A stretch of 64,000 nt of DNA from CANKHA01 sp035699705. Its GTDB lineage: Bacteria; Pseudomonadota; Alphaproteobacteria; Rhizobiales; Xanthobacteraceae. Under the pieces are notes generated by a model. It was not told the origin of the DNA, did not search any database, and saw only the letters and a program-made list of their open reading frames with translations. The translations under genes and the position numbers were made by a program. The stretch spans positions 11,961-75,960 of the forward strand of contig DASSPI010000019.1 of the NCBI GenBank assembly GCA_035699705.1, given 5' to 3'. This document shows positions 61,702-64,000 of this stretch, in pieces; the first letter of the stretch is position 1, and each line of letters begins with the position of its first letter.

Positions 61702-61773
61702 TAGTGTCCCGAATCCGAAGTTCGCTTGATCTTGCAGCACCCACTGAGCGAACTTCGGATTCGGTAGGACACT
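61702..61773. repeat. short terminal-inverted-repeat element between rpmH and rnpA
   Basis: TAGTGTCCCGAATCCGAAGT at the left pairs with ACTTCGGATTCGGTAGGACACTA at the right (one extra base), with a central stretch of about 20 bases. The ends are bounded by TA, as expected for elements that insert at TA (IS630/Tc1-type MITEs). At 72 bases it has no coding capacity. It separates two normally adjacent genes; the stem could also affect the joint transcript. Confidence 0.75.
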
Positions 61774-61792
61774 AGCAACTCTAGCGCCGGTC

Positions 61793-61927
61793 TTAGGCGC
61801 TCAGGCGCTTGCGACCGCGGGACCGCCGGGCCTGCACGACTCTGCGGCCGCCCTTGGTGGCCATTCTGGCGCGGAAACCGTGACGGCGCTTGCGCACGAG
61901 CTTGCTCGGTTGGTACGTCCGTTTCAC
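61793..61927 (-). CDS. rpmH: 50S ribosomal protein L34
   Basis: A 44-residue ribosomal protein, full length, reading KRTYQPSKLVRKRRHGFRAR then MATKGGRRVVQARRSRGRKR and ending LSA. The start codon is GTG at 61925-61927 and the stop is TAA at 61793-61795. It was found by direct translation because it is so short. It is divergent from the polyketide synthase gene; the roughly 100 bases between must carry both promoters. Confidence 0.97.
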   Translation of the reverse strand: MKRTYQPSKLVRKRRHGFRARMATKGGRRVVQARRSRGRKRLSA

Positions 61928-62026
61928 GAATCCCTCTCCGCTGTCGCGGCATGTCGCCGATGAATGGAAAGCCGCGGGGCCGGTGTTAGTAGCCCGGGAC
62001 GGCAGTTGCGGCGCTTATAAGGGACA

Positions 62027-63181
62027 GTGACCGCTTTCGTCAATGCGACGACGCCGGTTTCGGGCCGGCGGGAAAAGCCCGAATTAGCGGCAAAAGGCAA
62101 TATATTGAACAACTTACCCGATCGCGCGGGATCCGAGCCGGTTTCACTGCTCGCGCAGGCCACCGCGGTGCCGCCGCATCTGCTCGAGCAGGCCGCGGTT
62201 GCCGAGCGCATGCAGAGCGTCTTCAAGCGCCTGTTCGGCCGCTATCCCGGCCTGATCGACGTCTTCACCAACGCCGGGATCGAGCGGCGCTATTCCGTCC
62301 GGCCAATCGACTGGTTCGACGAGCCGCGCGACTGGCCGCAACGGACCAAGGCCTATCTCGAGGGCGCCGATGCGCTCTTTGTCGAGGCCGCGGAAAAGGC
62401 GCTCAAGCGCGCGAAGCTTTCGGCCCGCGACGTCGATGTGGTCGTGACCGTGTCCTCCACCGGCATCGCCACCCCCAGTATCGAAGCGCGGGTGGCGAAA
62501 CGATTGGGCTTTCGTGCAAACCTGCAGCGCGTTCCGGTTTTCGGGCTCGGCTGCGCCGGCGGCGTATCCGGACTGGCGATCGGTTCGCAACTGGCGCGCG
62601 CCCGGCCCGGCGCGGTCGTGCTGGTGGTCGCGATCGAGCTTTGCACGCTGGCCTTCCGCCGCGACCGCATCAGCAAGGCCGACGTGATTGCCTCCGCCCT
62701 GTTCGGCGATGGCGCGGCCGCCGCGGTACTGCGCACGGGCCGCGACGGCGGCGAATTACGGATCGGGGCGGCGCGCGAGCACCTGTGGCCCGGCACGCTC
62801 GACGTGATGGGATGGTCGGTGGACCCGATTGGCTTTGGCGTCATGCTTTCGCGTTCGCTGCCGCGCTTCGTCGAGGAGCGTCTGGCGGCGCCGGCGCGCC
62901 GCTTTCTCAAGAGCGAAGGCCTGAACGGAACGACGCGCTTCATCTGCCATCCCGGCGGCGCGAAGGTGCTCAGCGCGGTGGAGGCCGCGCTGGAATTGCA
63001 GACCGGCACGCTGAGCGACGAGCGGCGCGTGCTGCGCGATTACGGCAACATGTCGGCGCCGACCGTGATGTTCGTGCTGGAACGGGCGCTCAAGCGGGGA
63101 TTTTCCGGCAGCGCCGTCCTGTCCGCGCTTGGGCCGGGCTTCACCGCCAGCTTTCTCGCCATCGAGGCCAATAAGGGTTGA
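62027..63181 (+). CDS. type III polyketide synthase
   Basis: A chalcone-synthase-like type III polyketide synthase of 384 residues from the GTG at 62027. The triad is complete: Cys176 in VFGLGCAGGVSG, His308 in FICHPGGAK, and Asn341 in YGNMSAPT. The thiolase fold is intact. Bacterial members make alkylpyrones, alkylresorcinols or similar from fatty acyl-CoA and malonyl-CoA. The first 26 or so residues are unusual; a TTG at 62105 is another possible start. The next gene, a membrane methyltransferase 4 bases on, is a typical partner. Confidence 0.92.
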   Translation: MTAFVNATTPVSGRREKPELAAKGNILNNLPDRAGSEPVSLLAQATAVPPHLLEQAAVAERMQSVFKRLFGRYPGLIDVFTNAGIERRYSVRPIDWFDEPRDWPQRTKAYLEGADALFVEAAEKALKRAKLSARDVDVVVTVSSTGIATPSIEARVAKRLGFRANLQRVPVFGLGCAGGVSGLAIGSQLARARPGAVVLVVAIELCTLAFRRDRISKADVIASALFGDGAAAAVLRTGRDGGELRIGAAREHLWPGTLDVMGWSVDPIGFGVMLSRSLPRFVEERLAAPARRFLKSEGLNGTTRFICHPGGAKVLSAVEAALELQTGTLSDERRVLRDYGNMSAPTVMFVLERALKRGFSGSAVLSALGPGFTASFLAIEANKG

Positions 63182-63185
63182 TGGC

Positions 63186-63725
63186 ATGGCGGAGGGTGCG
63201 CTGCTCGTCGCTTTCATCACGCTGCAGCGCCTGGCCGAGCTTCTGCTGTCGCGCCGAAACACGCAGCGGCTGCTCGCCGAAGGCGGCGTTGAATTTGGGC
63301 GCTCGCATTATCCCTGGATGGTGGCGCTGCACAGCGCCTGGCTGTTGGGACTGTGGTGGTTCGGCCACGCCCGCCCGGTCGATCCGCTTTTGCTCGGCGT
63401 TTTCATCCTGCTGCAGGCCGGCCGCCTCTGGGTTATCGCCAGCCTGGGACGGCGGTGGACGACGCGCATCATTGTGCCGCCAGGCGCGCCCCTGGTGGCC
63501 AGCGGGCCGTACCGCTGGCTCAAGCATCCCAATTACCTGATCGTCGCCCTGGAAGTGGCCGTGGTGCCGCTGGCGCTCGGACTGCCGGTATTTGCCGCGG
63601 TTTTCACCCTGCTCAATGCATGCATTCTCTACCTGCGCATCCGCGCGGAAAATGCCGCCCTGGCGCGGGCGGCGGAACCGGACCGAGCGGCGCAAACTCT
63701 TGCCAATGAAAGCCGAAGCCTATAG
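63186..63725 (+). CDS. isoprenylcysteine carboxyl methyltransferase (ICMT) family protein
   Basis: A 179-residue membrane methyltransferase with about four helices. The ICMT hallmark is GPYRWLKHPNYLIVALEV, preceded by LGRRWTTRIIVPPGAPLV, and the C-terminal Arg/Glu site is LRIRAENAAL. In Bacillus BpsA-BpsB, such a protein methylates the pyrone made by the type III synthase; by gene pairing the same job is likely here. The ATG at 63186 follows the synthase stop by 4 bases. Confidence 0.9.
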   Translation: MAEGALLVAFITLQRLAELLLSRRNTQRLLAEGGVEFGRSHYPWMVALHSAWLLGLWWFGHARPVDPLLLGVFILLQAGRLWVIASLGRRWTTRIIVPPGAPLVASGPYRWLKHPNYLIVALEVAVVPLALGLPVFAAVFTLLNACILYLRIRAENAALARAAEPDRAAQTLANESRSL

Positions 63726-63766
63726 CTATCCGCGATCCGCCGGGACTTTGATCCCGTGTCGGTAAA

Positions 63767-63843
63767 GCGCCCGTAGCTCAGCTGGATAGAGCACCAGACT
63801 ACGAATCTGGGGGTCAGGAGTTCGAATCTCTTCGGGCGCGCCA
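63767..63843 (+). tRNA. tRNA-Arg (ACG)
   Basis: The acceptor stem GCGCCCG pairs with CGGGCGC. The D arm is GCTCAGCTGGATAGAGC, the anticodon loop is CTACGAA on stem CCAGA/TCTGG, the T arm contains GTTCGAATC-like TTCGAATC, and CCA is encoded at 63841-63843. Anticodon ACG is read as ICG after editing. It stands alone after the methyltransferase gene. Confidence 0.97.
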
Positions 63844-64000
63844 ATAAGCTGTTGATTTTGATTCAGATTTGCTGCGCGATTTTTCATCCCTTGACATTGT
63901 TCACGATAAGGGAAGCACGGGGGAAACACCGGATGCGATTTGGTGGATGATCTGCGTATGCCGACGTTCCTCCGGTCAGTGGAACTATCCTGAAGGTGAC

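Noticed and set aside
63726..63929. Minus-strand open frame with IRTPDPQIRSLVLYPAEL
   Set aside because: It is the antisense reading of the tRNA-Arg gene, a well-known false ORF; no gene is supported.

Overview
The window looks like core chromosome of a high-GC alphaproteobacterium of the order Hyphomicrobiales (Rhizobiales), probably near the Bradyrhizobium/Xanthobacteraceae branch. The evidence is the gene order (rpmH-rnpA-yidC-engB-argB; 4.5S RNA-dnaX-ybaB-recR; def-fmt-truA next to dapE/dapD), a CycM-like membrane-anchored cytochrome c, a complete Tad/Cpa pilus locus, Tat-type peptide-binding proteins of the Yej system, and many intergenic palindromic repeats of kinds common in that group. 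The taxon is inferred from gene content and protein style, not from a marker search. No prophage, insertion-sequence transposase, CRISPR array or restriction system was found.

Layout. 0-12 kb holds housekeeping and metabolic genes: polA, a membrane acyltransferase, the helicase hrpB, a divergent purine nucleoside phosphorylase, a retropepsin-like protease, phosphomannomutase/phosphoglucomutase, pheA and kdsB. 12.3-21 kb holds an anchored cytochrome c and then a peptide ABC importer: two tandem Tat-exported binding proteins, two permeases and a double ATPase. 21-24.6 kb holds a small membrane protein, an NlpC/P60 hydrolase, an M17 aminopeptidase and an AhpD-like protein. 24.7-38.3 kb is the Tad/Cpa locus. 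On the minus strand it runs flp-like, flp, flp, cpaA, cpaB, cpaC, cpaD, cpaE, cpaF, tadB, tadC. A TadD-like lipoprotein (plus strand) closes one side. On the other side are a sterol-desaturase-family enzyme and then a secretin-N-domain protein with two TadE-like pseudopilins, all on the plus strand. Successive stop/start overlaps couple cpaB-cpaC-cpaD-cpaE. Strong hairpins follow each major pilin gene, which suggests high pilin output and attenuated read-through into the machinery.

38.3-51 kb returns to housekeeping: an Lrp regulator, a HIT protein, 4.5S RNA, dnaX, ybaB, recR, an AmpG-like permease, rmuC, def, fmt, a GNAT acetyltransferase, truA, dapE, a DUF805 protein and dapD. 51.1-54.6 kb is a little-studied envelope cluster: two paralogous DUF1194 von Willebrand A-like proteins, then a DUF1036/peptidoglycan-binding-like/DUF1036 protein and a HAD phosphatase coupled by GTGA and ATGA overlaps. 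54.7-57.6 kb has a secreted protein of unknown function and an MMPL/RND exporter whose reading frame extends past its first standard start codon. 57.6-62 kb is argB-engB-yidC-rnpA-rpmH, with a short terminal-inverted-repeat element between rnpA and rpmH. 62-63.8 kb is a type III polyketide synthase with an ICMT-type methyltransferase, followed by tRNA-Arg(ACG). The last 157 bases (63844-64000) show no supportable gene.

The most notable signals are (1) a family of paired stem-loops with a TAAA loop found at three sites; (2) a palindromic repeat inside the hrpB reading frame; (3) a tandemly duplicated pilin-plus-terminator cassette and a third, short pilin with an altered processing site; (4) the coupled vWA/DUF1036/HAD operon; (5) the missing start codon of the MMPL gene; and (6) active-site or zinc-site changes in PolA, the purine phosphorylase, DnaX and the HIT protein. 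No wholly new defence-type or mobile system was recognised.
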